DNA from: Dryocosmus kuriphilus | Lineage: Eukaryota; Arthropoda; Insecta; Hymenoptera; Cynipidae | Reading direction: 5' to 3' | Assembly (NCBI GenBank): GCA_038277395.1 | Contig: CM076192.1 | Coordinates: 15,330,987 to 15,394,986, forward strand | Length of the DNA: 64,000 nucleotides | Part shown: positions 22,243 through 33,524 of the stretch, one piece after another | How the letters are laid out: each line of letters begins with the position of its first letter | How positions within the stretch are numbered: position 1 is the stretch's first letter | Notes under the pieces: model-generated | Seen by the model: the letters and a program-made list of their open reading frames with translations, nothing else | What the model was told of the DNA's origin: nothing | The model's database searches: none | Program-made: the position numbers and the translations under genes

Positions 22243-22720
22243 TGTAATTTTAAGTAGACTAACCCCTTTTGCTGAGGAAATCATTGGGGATTACCAGTGT
22301 GGATTCCGCCGAAATCCTTCTGCAAGCGATTAAATGTTTACAACTAGACAACCGTTAGAAAAGGAATGGGAATTTAATGAAGCAATATATCAGCTATTTA
22401 TCGACTTCAAAAAAGCTTACGACTCTATTATACGCGCACGAATGTACTGGATTCTCGAGTTCTTAGGTCTACCAAGGAAATTGGTTAGACTTATCGAAGT
22501 TTGCTTAAGCGGCAGTAGGTGTAGAATACGCGTAAACGGAAGTTTATCTAAAGATTTTTTGATCCGCGATGGCCTGAAACAGAGCGATGCGCTTTCGTGC
22601 ATCCTTTTCAACTTAGCTTCAGAATACGTGGCCAGACAAGTACAAACGAATCCGTCCGGTGCTACCCTCAGTGGGATAATACTTGTACAAATTCTGGAAT
22701 ATGCTAAAAAGGGTAGCTAA
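22243..22720 (+). pseudogene. RT palm block, copy 2 (keeps DFKKAYDS, lost YADD)
   Basis: It repeats copy 1 from taattttaagtagac onward with many substitutions. It retains LFIDFKKAYDSIIRARMYWI, including the first catalytic Asp missing from copy 1. The YADD region is deleted, running EYAKKGS instead. It then continues into the C-terminal domain. The two copies are complementary in what they have lost. Confidence 0.75.
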
Positions 22721-23487
22721 AAATGCAGAAACCTTGATCACAAAAGCCAAGGAAATAGGTTTAGGAGTTAGCGAATCGAAGACAAAATATTCGACCGTCG
22801 ACAGACCAGAACAAAGCAATGAAGAGGGGGATCTAATGGACGGAAATATGAAATTTGAAAGAGTTAATGAGTTTAAATACCTCGGGACTATTATAACTAG
22901 CGACAATAACATTAAAGTGGAAATAAACAGGCGGTTGCATGCTGGCAATGGGTGCTACTACGCAACAAGTACATTACTAAAATCGCGATCGTTATCTAGA
23001 AACATCAAAGTAAGAATTTATAAAACGATAATAATGCCGGTCGTTATGTACGGGTGCGAAACGTGGGCGCTGACGAAAGGAGAGGAAAACAGGTTTAGAG
23101 CATTCGAAAATAAAGTGCTTCGAAAAATCTATGACCCAAAAAGGGACGAAGAGCCTGGTGAATGGACAAAACTTCATAATGATGAGCTGCATGCTCTCTA
23201 CGGATCAGTAAATGTTAATAGAGTAATGAAAGCGCGCAGATTAAGATGGGCGGACATGTAGCAAGAATGTGCAACGAAAGAACAGTGGAGCAAGTTTTAA
23301 GGGGGAAACCGATTAGTAAGAGACCTCTAGACAGACCGAGAAACAGATGGGAGAAAACGTAAGGGACGATTTAAAAGAGCTACGACATGAGTATTTACAC
23401 TGGATGGAGGATGCACAAGATAGAGATGTGTGGCGGTTTCGGTTAGCTAAGTCAATGAAATTCCGAGTTCGCAAAGCTGCACTATAA
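22715..23487 (+). pseudogene. RTE-like LINE C-terminal domain
   Basis: An open frame to 23261 with AETLITKAKEIGLGVSESKT, EFKYLGTIITSDNNIKVEIN and VVMYGCETWALTKGEENRFR, the post-RT region of RTE/CRACK LINEs. After a frame change the reading continues with ARMCNERTVEQVLRGKP and a basic GRP-like segment (PLDRPRNRW), and ends with WRFRLAKSM near 23455. It is the best-preserved part of the element. Confidence 0.75.
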
Positions 23488-23578
23488 TAATAATAAGAAG
23501 AACAAAATACATCGTTGAATAATATCAGCTAATATAAAATTTACACTAGTGAGGTTTGCAATGGACAGTGCTTCTTTA

Positions 23579-24236
23579 CATTCTCATTTCAATGGGGAGG
23601 TATTAGTTTTATGTCAAAACCGACTTTCGCGGATTTTATGAAATTTCGATGTTTCGTGACCCCCTGAATCCGAGAAAACATGTTTTACATTGGCGTCTGT
23701 GTGTCTTTGTTGTTGATGTTGTAGTCGTTGCCCGTGAACACAATAACTTTCGAAGAAGTAATTGGATTGGATTGCGCTTTGGCATGCTTCTTTAAGGCCC
23801 AAAAGGAAAGGACAAGTTCGTGAACCAGAGGTTTTTGACCAACGGTTCTGGGTTTATCCACTATAAATTCTTTCCAAAAATCGAAAATTAAAATTTCCCG
23901 TTAAACTATGCAAGATAAGAAAAAAATGATAATGAAGAAAGTTGTTCACCTCAAAAAGGTCTACAAATTTGCTTCCTATCATTTTTTTTTAAAGTCGCAC
24001 ATTTTTTGAGTTATTCGTGTAATATATTACTAAAATAAAAACAAGTCCACATTTCAGCAAAACTATGCGCGGTACGAGGAAATATTAACAAGTAGAATTG
24101 TTCACTTTGGAAAGACCTACAATTTTGCTGCAAACCATTTTTTGATCCAACGCACAGTTTATTGATGAAACTTATAGTAGTTGTTTTAATCAAAAAATAC
24201 ATTATTATAAAGTAAATAAAAAGTTATTAAAAGTTA
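23579..24236 (-). repeat. GC-palindrome family, copy A (head lost)
   Basis: Minus orientation relative to the GC-head. It starts at the tail sequence cattctcatttcaatg, then a block that in other copies reads MDKTITxGQK…FWxLKKCAKAQ…ISPSKVIV on the minus strand, then two modules of about 153 bp (landmarks near 23959 and 24113). The GC-rich palindromic head is missing. A short plus-oriented head scrap follows at 24246. Confidence 0.75.
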
Positions 24237-24245
24237 TTTAAAAAT

Positions 24246-24290
24246 CTGCCGCTACTCAGGCGCATTCTCATCATATTTCTCCCGCTTGGA
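24246..24290 (+). repeat. GC-palindrome family, head scrap
   Basis: ctgccgct…aggcgcattctcatc is a degraded version of the family head (ctgcccgcttcgcgggcaca then ttctcatc), in the opposite orientation to its neighbours. Confidence 0.5.
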
Positions 24291-24370
24291 ACTCGATTAA
24301 AGTATATCATAAACCTAAATTAAAAAATTTTTTTACATAGTTTAGCTGAAAAATGAAATTTTTATTATTA

Positions 24371-25318
24371 CATTCTCATCTCAATGAGGAGGTATTAATT
24401 TTATGTGAAAACTGACTTTCTCGGATTTCATTAAATCTCGACATTTCGTGACCTCCTGAATCCGAAAAAACATGTTTTACGTTGGTATCTGTCTGTCTCT
24501 GTCGTAGTCGTAATCTGTGAATACGATTAATCGGATTGGATTGCGCTTTGGCACACTTCTCTAAAGCCCGAAAAGAAAGGACGAGTTAGTGAAACAGCAG
24601 GTTTTGACCAACGGTTCTGGTTTTATCCATCATAAATTCTTTCCAAAAATTAAAAATTCAAATGTCTCGCCAAACTATGCAAGATATGTAAAAAATGATA
24701 ATGAGCAAGGAGGTAAATGAAATTTAGTAGTTTTATGTGAATGCGAACAAAATTTTAAGAAGCGGATTTGTTTTTTCAGAACGATCTACAAATTTTCTTT
24801 ATACTTTTTTTGTAACACATATAGTTTTTGTTTCAATCGTGAAAAATATTATTAAAATTCATGAATTCAATTTTCTGTTGAAACTATACGACATGCGAAA
24901 ATAATGTCCAGGAGAAAAATTATTCATCTCAAAAAGTTTTATCTATTCGTTTCTGACCATTATTTGAAAGGAGTCATAGTTTTTTTTTAATCGTGAAAGA
25001 TGTTACTAAAAATAAAAAAAATTTATTTTCATCGAAACTGCAAAAAGAAATGTCACGTTTTGGACAAACCTTGTGCGAGTATGAAGCGCGAGACATGTGA
25101 TCAGAATGTATTTATTAAAGCCGAAGAAGCTTTAACAAAAAATTCAAAATTACCAAATTACACTGGTCAATGGTTCCATATTTAACCTTAAAAGGTCCAT
25201 AAGCACAAATATAGAGGGACGTATAAATACCGAGCGCGTAGCGCGAGGTAGGTAACGTATCGAGCGCGAAGCGCGGCGCGCATGGCGCGTGATGAGAATG
25301 TGGCCGCGATGCGGGCAG
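24371..25318 (-). repeat. GC-palindrome family, copy B
   Basis: It runs from the tail (cattctcatctcaatgagg) through the ISPSKVIV-type block and two 153-bp modules (landmarks near 24785 and 24939) to the GC head at 25233-25318. The head contains cgagcgcgtagcgcgag, cgagcgcgaagcgcgg and gcgtgatgagaatgtg, and ends gcgggcag. An unrelated A-rich segment (25000-25190) is present before the head; its 61-codon frame matches nothing I recognise. Confidence 0.8.
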
Positions 25319-25325
25319 ATTTTTA

Positions 25326-25540
25326 AAATGAAACGGGCAATATAATTAAAAAACACTTTATAAACATCAATCCTTACGAGAAAGTGAACATCGTCAAAAA
25401 CTATGACAAACGAGACTGGATACACTGTGGTTCTATCAGCTGGCGAAATAGTCTCGATGTTCACTCCCACATCGAATTTATGACTAAGATGTTCCTTCGC
25501 TTGGTTAAGGTGATTGGTGTTTGTGTTGTAATTTTTTAGG
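25326..25540 (+). other. Coding-like fragment of unknown origin
   Basis: One plus-strand frame reads without stops from about 25326 to 25540 and includes INPYEKVNIVKNYDKRDWIH followed by CGSISWRNS and DVHSHIEFMTKMFLRL. The residue mix (aromatic and charged alternation, Trp-Ile-His) looks like real protein, but I do not recognise the family and there is no start codon. It directly abuts the GC head of copy B. Confidence 0.3.
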
Positions 25541-25559
25541 ACCAGATTCTATTAGTTCT

Positions 25560-26529
25560 TTCCGCTCTTCATAGGCGTGAGCTTCAACTATAGAACTCGA
25601 GGGTTCCGAAAACCACTTCAAATTAGAAGTCGTTGAAAATTCGTGACGATGAGTGATGCATACTCTGTGCCTAAGAGTCGCGTTTCTTATTCCAACTGTG
25701 TAACGCGGACGTTACCGGGCGAGTGGCGGAGTTGGCGGCCGAGCTCGGTCGAAAACCTACGAAGAGTCCCGACCGGCGGTTGGATACCGGGCTCATCTCT
25801 CACCTGCAGCAGTCAGTCTCGGTTTGGCTCTATAGCCGTTAGACAGTCTCCGTTTAGCTCTATGGACGTTTGCTGTTCTCGCATAGTCACTTGTCAGCGT
25901 CACCACTTGTTTCGTCGTCTGGCTCTATTACCGTATTACGGTCGACTGTATATTCGCCCACAGCGTTCGACTGGATTCACTGGAGTAAGCTGAATAAATT
26001 GTCAGTTATGCTGATCTATGCCCCTTAAAGTGTCGTCTTCTCCCCCAATTCTCGGTGTCCACATCCTATTTCCCATCTTCGGTAGCGTGTCTCCGCTAAA
26101 ACTGCTACCCTACAAGTCTGCAAGAATATTTTCAAAATTAGTTCTAATTTCTAATGACTTGATCCTAAATTCTCAGAAAGTTTCGATAAAATTCAATTAT
26201 CCTAATGTCGAAACTTCCGACTGTCCATGTCGGTGCTATTTCGATTTCACAAATCTTCCAAACATAGAAGCAGTTTCTTTTCGTATACTTCCTAATTTTT
26301 TTTGTGGGCATTACAAATTTGCATAGTATTTTAATTTTAATGTACTTTGAATGGTGTCATTCAATTTTAAACGATTAAAATTTTTTTTTTAATATTCTGA
26401 AATATAGATCGGACTTCAGTTTAAAACTGTTTGAAGTTTGAATTGAGTTTTGATTTAAAACACTCAAAAATTGACAGACGAAGATTTCACGTAGTTTAGG
26501 GGAGCGTAACTGTAGTCGATCACGTGAGC
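25560..26529 (+). other. Probable 5' leader of the Jockey-like LINE
   Basis: GC-richer non-coding sequence preceding the Gag knuckle region. A tandem duplication of about 29 bp (cagtctcggtttggctctat… / cagtctccgtttagctctat…) lies at about 25814-25871. Frames of about 100 codons occur, but without motifs. Confidence 0.4.
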
Positions 26530-26537
26530 ATATTAAG

Positions 26538-26790
26538 GTGTATGAAATGCCTCAAATTTGGCGATATGGTTAAATACCGTCGCGACACTACACACACTTG
26601 TACACAATGTATCGGTTCTCACACCGAAGCTGAATGCACTTATCCCATTAAGCAATGCACTAACTGTTTGACCCTGCCACAGTCTTAAAAATCACGCATG
26701 TAAAATTGGACCATACTGCTTTTAGTAAGGATTGCCCATCCTATAAAAAAGCTCTTTCTAAAGCAGCTTTCAGAATAAATTACACTCAGG
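26538..26790 (+). pseudogene. Jockey-like Gag zinc-knuckle fragment
   Basis: The frame reads CMKCLKFGDMVKYRRDTTHT, CTQCIGSHTEAEC and QCTNC, then after a stop SKDCPSYKKALSKA. This is the C-x2-C…C-x2-C-x3-H-x4-C series of LINE ORF1 proteins. One His of the first knuckle is lost (GDM in place of G-H). Upstream Gag is not readable. Confidence 0.65.
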
Positions 26791-26939
26791 AATAGCAATT
26801 GAGTTCTTTAAGACGTTTACCGGGCAACATGCCTGATAGCCTCAAGTCCTATGATACGGACAACAGCCGATGACAAAAGATACGGATAGGCTCTAGTAAA
26901 CAGCATGACTCACCTACCGAAATCAAAGCTTATTATTAA

Positions 26940-27890
26940 ATTGTTCGTGGATTACGAACCAAAATTATAGATTTTCAGCACGCTATTACATTCCTAGAAC
27001 TGGCACATGATATCATCGTTCTGACTCTGACGTGGCTCAATTCCACTCATCTCAATACGCAATTAGGTTTGACCAATTACACTATCTACAGAAAAGACAG
27101 AACCAGGCAAACTAGTATTCTCGAACAAGACGCGGGAACACTTATTTTCATGCTCTCGAAATTTTGAAGCCTTGAACATCATACATCAATTAAATCTGTC
27201 GAGAAAATCTTTGTAATAATTTTCAACGGGAGCGAGCGCATTTTATTAGGAAGTGTATATATTTCACCACTGTCATGCCGTGAAATTTACTTTGACCTTT
27301 GTACTGCCATGGAGTGTGCTATAGAGTCTACTAAACCTACCGCTACTATCATTGTGGGTGACTACAAGACCTTCAGTGACCGCTGAATTAACGACGATCG
27401 GGGATTACACATTCTCTCCAACAATGGGGCGTGCTTTCTGCAAGAGAGGGGGCAAATGCACTATTTGATACATGCAGCTTTTACAACCTATTCCAATAAA
27501 AATTAAATGCATAAGGCAACCTTTAAGATACTTGATCTAATTTTAACTTCCTTGTATGGCACTACTGTGTATCAATCCTCGGTTCCTCGCTTATCATGCA
27601 ATGCTTACCATCCTCCGCTAGATATTAATTTTCCTAAGCAAGTAAATGCGTCAAGTTTGGATACATGTTTTTACCTAGACTTCAAAAACGCTAATTACGG
27701 TGCGATAAATTTTTTCTTGGCAACAGTAGACTGGGAAATACTCTATACTCAATTACCTATGGAATATTGTGTCACTTACTTTTACTCGATATTATATGAT
27801 GTAATTAAATTGTATGTACCATGGCGGAAAACAAGTAGTCATAAATATCCGGTATATTTTTTTAGAGATCTAGTCAATATGCTTGCATAA
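26940..27890 (+). pseudogene. Jockey-like LINE endonuclease and linker remnants
   Basis: IVRGLRTKIIDFQHAITFLE then HDIIVLTLTWLN correspond to the APE endonuclease start, with the usual E of 'ETWL' changed to T. Later, VFIIFNGSER-like strands and ECAIEST appear in broken frames. A 127-codon frame (27507-27890) in the position after the endonuclease carries SYLDLTS-like and PLDINF segments; its assignment to the linker is inferred from position. Confidence 0.5.
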
Positions 27891-28048
27891 AAGAGAGCGG
27901 CTGACTACCGTTTTAAAACTTTTAAAAATCAGGCTGATCACGTACTTTTCTCCTACTTAATGGCCAAGTGTAAACTTCTACGTAAAAACTGTCAATTCAG
28001 TCATATGAATAACTTATAGCATAGTATTTCTGCTAATCCAAAGAGTCT

Positions 28049-28990
28049 TTGGAAACATTTCAATCAAAATATAGTAGATCCTCCGGCGGTATCCCTAATG
28101 TGATGCTTCTAGGTGATAAACAAGCCAGGACTGATCCAGAAATCGCCAACCCGTTTACCGATAACTATGCTTGCGTTTTCGAGACAAACCTTTTGCTTCA
28201 ATTTCGACCTCCATATAATTCTACTCTTGATGTTAACGATATTGAAGTCACCTTGTCGGAAGTTTTCGAGAGGGTCAGTACAGTCAGCTGCGACAAAGGT
28301 CCCGGCCCTGATGGAATCTCTCCTGTATTATATAAAAACTGTCACATTATTCCCATCCTTAAAGCAGATGATAAATCTGACGTAAAGAATTACCGACCAG
28401 TCAATATAATTAATACAACTTCAAAAATCTGTGAGAATATTTTGATTGATAAGCTTTCTATTTGGTGCAAGAACTCCTTGACTGAAGAACAACATAGGCT
28501 TGTTTCGGGAGGGTCCGCTTGCACTAATATGACCTTTATACTCAGTTTTTTGCGAGGACGTTAAATAGACAATGGTAATTGATGTAATTTACACTGACTT
28601 TTCTCGTGCTTTTGATAAGGTCAATCATGTGAGATTGATATAGAAACTGGAAACTTTCAGATTTTACGGGAAATTACTAAAATGGTTTACTAGTTACTTG
28701 GACGGTTGGTGGCTTGCTGTCAAGTTTAATGGTACTTATTCTCGTGAATTTATTGCTATTTCAGGTGTACCTAAGGATTCTCGCATGGATCCGATATTAT
28801 TTAATATTTATGTTAACTATATTACACTAACATTTAGCACTGTTATGGTCTTACCTTTTGCCGATGGTTTAAAAATGTACAAAATTATCGCCTCCCTCAT
28901 GGACGCTGCGGCAGTTTGATCGACGTTACCACCTTAGACAAGTGGTTCCACGAAAATGGTATGACCTTGAATATTTCCAAATGCAAGGTC
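28049..28990 (+). pseudogene. Jockey-like reverse transcriptase fragments
   Basis: Blocks in order: TVSCDKGPGPDGISPVLYKN (motif 1), HIIPILKADDKSDVKNYRPV, VYTDFSRAFDKVNH (first catalytic Asp), FNGTYSREFIAISGVPKDSR, MDPILFNIYVNYI, and LPFADGLKMYKIIAS, where the FADD box has become FADG. Stops at 28562 and 28641 and the FADG change show it is inactive. Confidence 0.75.
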
Positions 28991-29256
28991 TTACGATTCT
29001 CGTGAGTGATATTTCCTATGGACTATGATTACTCGACAAACGGATCAGTTGTCGAGACTATGCATACGATTCTTGACCTCACAATTCCTGTAGACGGTAA
29101 ACTATCTTTTCTTGAACATGTTGAACAATTTTGCCGCGAAGGGACTAAAAATTCTAGTATGCATTAAGCATCGCTCTGTCGAATTTAGCCAACGAGATTC
29201 ATTATTCCTTTCAAAGCTAACACGGTACAGGCGAACAACAACGTCATTCCATAATA

Positions 29257-30554
29257 CGAGGTGTGATCAAAAAGTAAGGTGACTTTTTGAATTTCGCGGG
29301 ATGCGTACAGTCGATATTCGTTTTCTTTTTTCTTACGTTGGTACACTCGTTCCAAACCTATGTGCACAGTTTCAGCTATATAGCATTTTTTGTTTGTTTG
29401 TGAGAGGTATAAAGGTTAGAAGTGTTCTGCGTGCTCGGCGATTTTCTGTTGTAGAGAAAAATGGATCAAAGAATTTGCATCCAATTTTGTGTAAAGAAAT
29501 GTAATGAAGTGCTCCAAAATACTTGAAACGTTGACAGTGGCATACGGTGAGTGTACTCTGAGTAAAAAAAAATGTTCATAAGTGGTACAAGCTCTTTCGG
29601 GAAGGCCGAGAAGATGTTAATGACGAAGCTCGCCCTGGACCGTGAACAACTGATGAAAATGTTGAAGAAGTGAAGAAAATAGTTTTGGCGAATCGTCGAA
29701 TTACCATTAGAGAAGTTGATGATGATGTCGGCATCACGTTTAGCTCGTGCCAAGCAATTTTAGTGGATATTTTGGGCACGAGACGTGTGTCAGCGAAGTT
29801 TGTACCAAAATTGCTCAATTTTGACCAAAAGAACCGTCGCGTGAGCATCGCTCAGGAGCTGTTGAATGACGTCAACGGTGACCCACACTTGCTCAAAAGT
29901 ATCATAAAAGGTGATAAAACATGGGTATATGGTTATAACGTCAAAACTAAGGCTCAATCGTCCCAGTGGAAGTATTCTGGATCACCAAGACCAAAAAAGG
30001 CACGCCAAGTTCGGTCAAATGTCAAGGTTTTGCTTACCGTTTTCTTCGACTATCATGGAGTTCTTAGCACAAGGTCGTACAGTTAATAAAGAGTATTACC
30101 TTGAAGTTATGCGCCGTTGCGTGAAGCAATATGAAAAAAACGTCCGGAATTGTGGAAAAACCAGTCATGGTTATTGCACCACGATAATGCGCCAGCTCAC
30201 ACGTCATTGCTTGTTCGTAATTTTTTGGCCAATAACAACACCATAATCATGCCTCAGCCACCGTATTCACCAGATTTGGCTCCCTGCGACTTTTTCCTGT
30301 TTCCAAAACTGAAAAGACCCATGAAAGGACGGCGTTTTGCGACGATTGAGGAGATAAAGACCGCATCGCTGGAAGAGCTGAAGGCTATACCAAAAAGTGC
30401 TTATCAGAAATGCTTTGAGGATTGGAAAAAGCGCTGGCCCAAATGTATTATATCCGAGGGGGATTACTTTGCAGGTGACAACATCAATATTGATGAATAA
30501 ATAAATATTTTTTGATAAAAATAAAAAGTCACCTTACTTTATGATCACACCTCG
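29257..30554 (+). mobile_element. mariner-family DNA transposon, 1298 bp, TA target site
   Basis: Perfectly placed 32-bp TIRs: left 29257-29288 begins CGAGGTGTGATCAAAAAG, right 30523-30554 is its inverted copy with one mismatch. The element is flanked by TA on both sides (29255-29256 and 30555-30556). The length and single transposase gene are typical of mariner. Inside is a frameshifted mariner transposase. Confidence 0.93.
29461..30500 (+). pseudogene. mariner transposase, frameshifted (D,D34D type)
   Basis: It starts MDQRICIQFCVKKCNEVLQN at 29461, then shifts frame around 29520-29640. The middle part (29670-30086) holds IKGDKTWVYGYNVKTKAQSS, with the first catalytic Asp. The last part (30150-30500) holds HDNAPAHTSLLVRNFLANNN and YSPDLAPCDFFLFPKLK, with the second and third Asp and 34 residues between them. 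The usual WVYGYD motif has Asn instead of Asp (WVYGYN). Three or more frame changes disable it. The family cuts and pastes at TA. Confidence 0.9.
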
Positions 30555-30556
30555 TA

Positions 30557-31199
30557 TACGTATTATAAGTTGAACTACTACACGGTAAGAAGATAAGAAC
30601 AGAAGACAATTCAGAATCTGTATTCCAATGAATGCGCGATTTTTCCTCCATCCCGATACCCACCAGCGAGAAAAAAGAAAGAGAAGATTCTATTCCCTTC
30701 AATATCCAGTCACCGTGTGTTTAACAAGGTTGATACAACCTCAAATAAAGTTAAAAATAAAATTATTTATTTATATCAAAGTTACTGTAGAAGCATGAAA
30801 TATGAAAAAACCGTCTATAATGTTGCATTAAACTATCTTTAAATATTGGTAAATATTCATTTTATTTAAATTCTATCATTGAAAGAGAAAATAAAACCAT
30901 CATAAATTAATTAAAAAATTACTTTTTACTACAACTTTGAATGATAAATCAATCCTGTAGACGCAAATTGAACAATTCAGTGATTTAAAAATTTTTTACT
31001 TGATAATTACTTTAAGAACAATAAATAAAAATCTCTGCCCGTTTAGAATTGACGGGAAATTAAAAATCCTAACTTTCAGTGTGTCTCGTTGAAATAGAAA
31101 ATAGTTTGCGAACCGGCTGTGAAAAGAATGGAATTAAATTTGTTGGTTGTGCATCTTACCTGACGGAAAAATCGCTTATTTAAAAGAATAGAATAATCC
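30557..31199. other. AT-rich intergenic DNA, no gene seen
   Basis: No coding frame or structured repeat apart from the TSD at its right end (31192-31199). Confidence 0.6.
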
Positions 31200-31499
31200 T
31201 AGGGCCGTCTTTAGGGGCGGGCCTACCGGGCGTATGCCCAGGGCTCCCACATCCTTGGCGAGCTTCCGAGAGGTCTCGAAAAGTGTGTAGTTTGGTTATT
31301 TTCAGAAATAAAAATTTGACATTTTTTGAGCCATAAATTATTTATTATGCATGTGCATATAATAACGTGATGAACACGAAAAGTCAATAGATGTTTAAAA
31401 ATAAAAAATTAGCATTTTTAATTTAAAGCCTAAAAATTTGCATTTTTTCTGAAAATCGAATACCGGCCCAGTGCCTCTAAGAAGTTAAAGACGGCCCTG
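31200..31499. mobile_element. hAT-type MITE, 300 bp, 8-bp TSD
   Basis: The left end TAGGGCCGTCTTTA and right end TTAAAGACGGCCCTG are inverted over about 13 bp. A perfect 8-bp duplication, aataatcc, flanks it (31192-31199 and 31500-31507). TIRs starting (C/T)AGGG with an 8-bp TSD are diagnostic of the hAT superfamily. It has no coding capacity, so it must have been moved by another hAT transposase. Confidence 0.88.
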
Positions 31500-31858
31500 A
31501 ATAATCCTCACTTTTTTGCTGAAATCTGGAAACTTTAATCATTCTCTATTCTTTTCTTCTTACCAGGTATGCCAATACATATAATACAATTGTAACTGGA
31601 TTTTTAAAATGTTATGTGTCTGACAAGGAAGGTATCCCAGGTGTGTCTCGACGATTTTGAAGAAATTTTAATATGTTGTAGAGTATAAAAAAATAAGAGA
31701 CACGTATTTTTTTATCGGCTAATAAACGTACTTAGGGGATGAAAACCACCCCTAATTTTCACCCCAAAAGCGGTTTTTTCTAAATATCTCGGCTTCAAGT
31801 CAATATTTTTCGATGAAACCAAATGGAAGTTATTTCTTATGAATAGAATGAGTCACCC

Positions 31859-33242
31859 ATGATGATTAAAAGTACAAATGAGAACACTAGCACTCAAACG
31901 CTTTTATCCGAGTATGGAAAGAGTCAAAACATCAACCCATTCAATTTGGATATGTGTCGAACGTTCATGGAGGCGAACATCCCATTGAAAAAAGTAGGCC
32001 ACCCTAGTATCGTACGTTTTTTTGAGAAGTACGTGCAAAATTCGATCCCGACTGAAAGTAATCTTCGTCTAAAATATGTGCCCATACTGTACCACGAATG
32101 CATTCAACTTCTGAGAGATAAAGCAGCTGACAACTACAATATGGATTTCTATGGATGAAACAGCCGACTCAGAGCAACGATTAGTTGCCAATTTTGTCTT
32201 TGGCTTGATGAAGAGCGACGACGATAGTTCTGAGGTTAGAAAGTGTTATCTACTAAATATGGCTGTGATTGAAGCTGCCAATGCTAGCAACATGGCAGCA
32301 TTTTTCAATGATTCTTTGGCTCTTCTGTGGCCCGACGGTATACAGTATGGGAAAGTATTGGCGGTCGTCACAGATGCTGCAGCATATATGTTGTGTGCTG
32401 TCAAGTCACTGAAAATATTGTTCCCTAAAATGTTACATCTGACATGTTTTGCTCACGGGTTGCATCGCTTGGCCGAGTTTGTTCGATTTCAATTTCCGGA
32501 CGTGAACAAGCTAATTTCAAGCACTAAATCAGTATTCGTAAAGGTAACATTCTCTCATCGTGTCTTGTCTCGAATAAATCCATTTTTCGTATCATAGGCA
32601 CCCAATCGCAGAAAAAAGTTTCGTGATACTCTACCTCACTTGGCGCTTCCACCAGAGCCTGTGACAACTCGTTGGGGAACGTGGTTAAGTGCAGCAAAGT
32701 ACTACAGCGAAAATTTCGTTGAAGTCAAATCCGTTATCGATACCTTCGATGAAGATGATGCTGAAGCAATCAAAATGGCGCAAACCCTCTTTTCAGAACC
32801 ACAAATCAAGACTGACCTCGCGTTTATTGAAAGCAATTTTACTTGCATCATCCACGGAACCACAAAACTGCAAAAACAAGGCCTGTCTCTGGATGAAGGC
32901 ATAACGACAGTTGAAAAAATCAAAGAGTCCTTGGAGTCATTGAAGTCTATAAAATACTTGAAAAAAATGGATGCCATACTCCGCAGAAATGTCGGTTTCG
33001 AAAGTATCACCGAAATTCGTAATATATTGTACCGCGGTCATATTTCAGATGATGAATATCTTAATTCTCTTAATTCGAACGAAATCACACTTTTTAAATA
33101 TTGCCCGGTAACTTCAACAGATGTAGAAAGATCGTTCTCGATGTATAATTCATTTTTAACTGATCGGCGTAAATCTTTTCTCTTTGAAAACTTAAAGAAG
33201 CACGTGATCGTGCATTGTAATCAAAATCAAAGTGAGGAATAA
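31859..33242 (+). pseudogene. hAT-like transposase (CGGBP1-like/DUF659 group), spliced, one frameshift
   Basis: Part 1 (31859-32158) has FNLDMCRTFMEANIPLKKVG and FFEKYVQNSIPTE, the zinc-finger-distal region of this group. A frame change near 32130 precedes IWISMDETADSEQRLVANF, the DUF659 strand with the first catalytic Asp. Next are VLAVVTDAAAYM and LHLTCFAHGLHRLAE. A GT-AG intron at 32544-32597 joins KSVFVK to APNRRKKFRDTLPH. The last exon has PVTTRWGTWLSAAKYYSENF and ends with CPVTSTDVERSFSMYNSFLT, a degenerate hAT dimerisation end, with a stop at 33242. Only one lesion is clear, so it is fairly young. The group moves hAT elements with 8-bp TSDs. Confidence 0.8.
32544..32597 (+). other. Short intron in the hAT-like gene
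   Basis: It begins gtaacattc and ends gtatcatag, 54 bp, phase 0. The coding text is continuous across it. Unspliced, it would end the protein at its last codon (tag). Confidence 0.75.
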
Positions 33243-33524
33243 ACCGAAGTTTTTCGTGCATATTTGCGTGCATATTTTATAGTTTTTTAGGGCATATTAA
33301 TGCGCATATAATGGCATTTTTTCGTGCATATATTTACGTGCTCTGCTGATGACGAATCTGCTATCAGATTTTAAAAATTCATAATGGCAGATCCAATATG
33401 GCGCACAGAAATATCGAAAGAAATTTTAATTTTTATAAAAATTTGTACATAAGAGTTTTCAAGTTGTTGATTACAAATAATATATCGAACTTTGAAAACT
33501 CAAAACGGCGATTCCAGTACGAAT
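33243..33524. other. 3' region of the hAT-like gene
   Basis: AT-rich non-coding DNA with repeated gcatat/cgtgcatat phrases near 33255-33340. No gene seen. Confidence 0.5.

Larger units (their letters stand above)
19600..23487 (+). mobile_element. RTE-like non-LTR retrotransposon, decayed, with duplicated RT block
   Basis: A GC-richer 5' leader (19600-20106) is followed by an endonuclease, linker, reverse transcriptase and a C-terminal domain, in order on the plus strand and in changing frames. The RT and tail motifs (KQADALSCILCN, YADDLDLL, EFKYLGTIITSDN, VVMYGCETWALT, RRLRWA) belong to RTE/CRACK-type LINEs with an APE endonuclease. About 450 bp of the RT occurs twice (21789-22242 and 22243-22690). 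The 3' end is near 23487, where short ataataataa repeats occur. Confidence 0.75.
26530..29000 (+). mobile_element. Jockey-like non-LTR retrotransposon, heavily decayed
   Basis: Gag zinc knuckles (26538-26790), an endonuclease start (26940-27170) and RT blocks (28049-28990) occur in order on the plus strand, separated by stops and frame changes. IVRGLRTKI at the endonuclease start and YTDFSRAFDKVNH in the RT are typical of Jockey/CR1-group insect LINEs. Neither a poly(A) tail nor TSD was found; the 3' end is near 29180. Confidence 0.7.

Noticed and set aside
23614..23802. Short frame with DANVKHVFSDSGGHETSKFHKI-like wording
   Set aside because: It is the translated tail block of the GC-palindrome family; the same block is frame-broken in other copies, so I do not call a gene.
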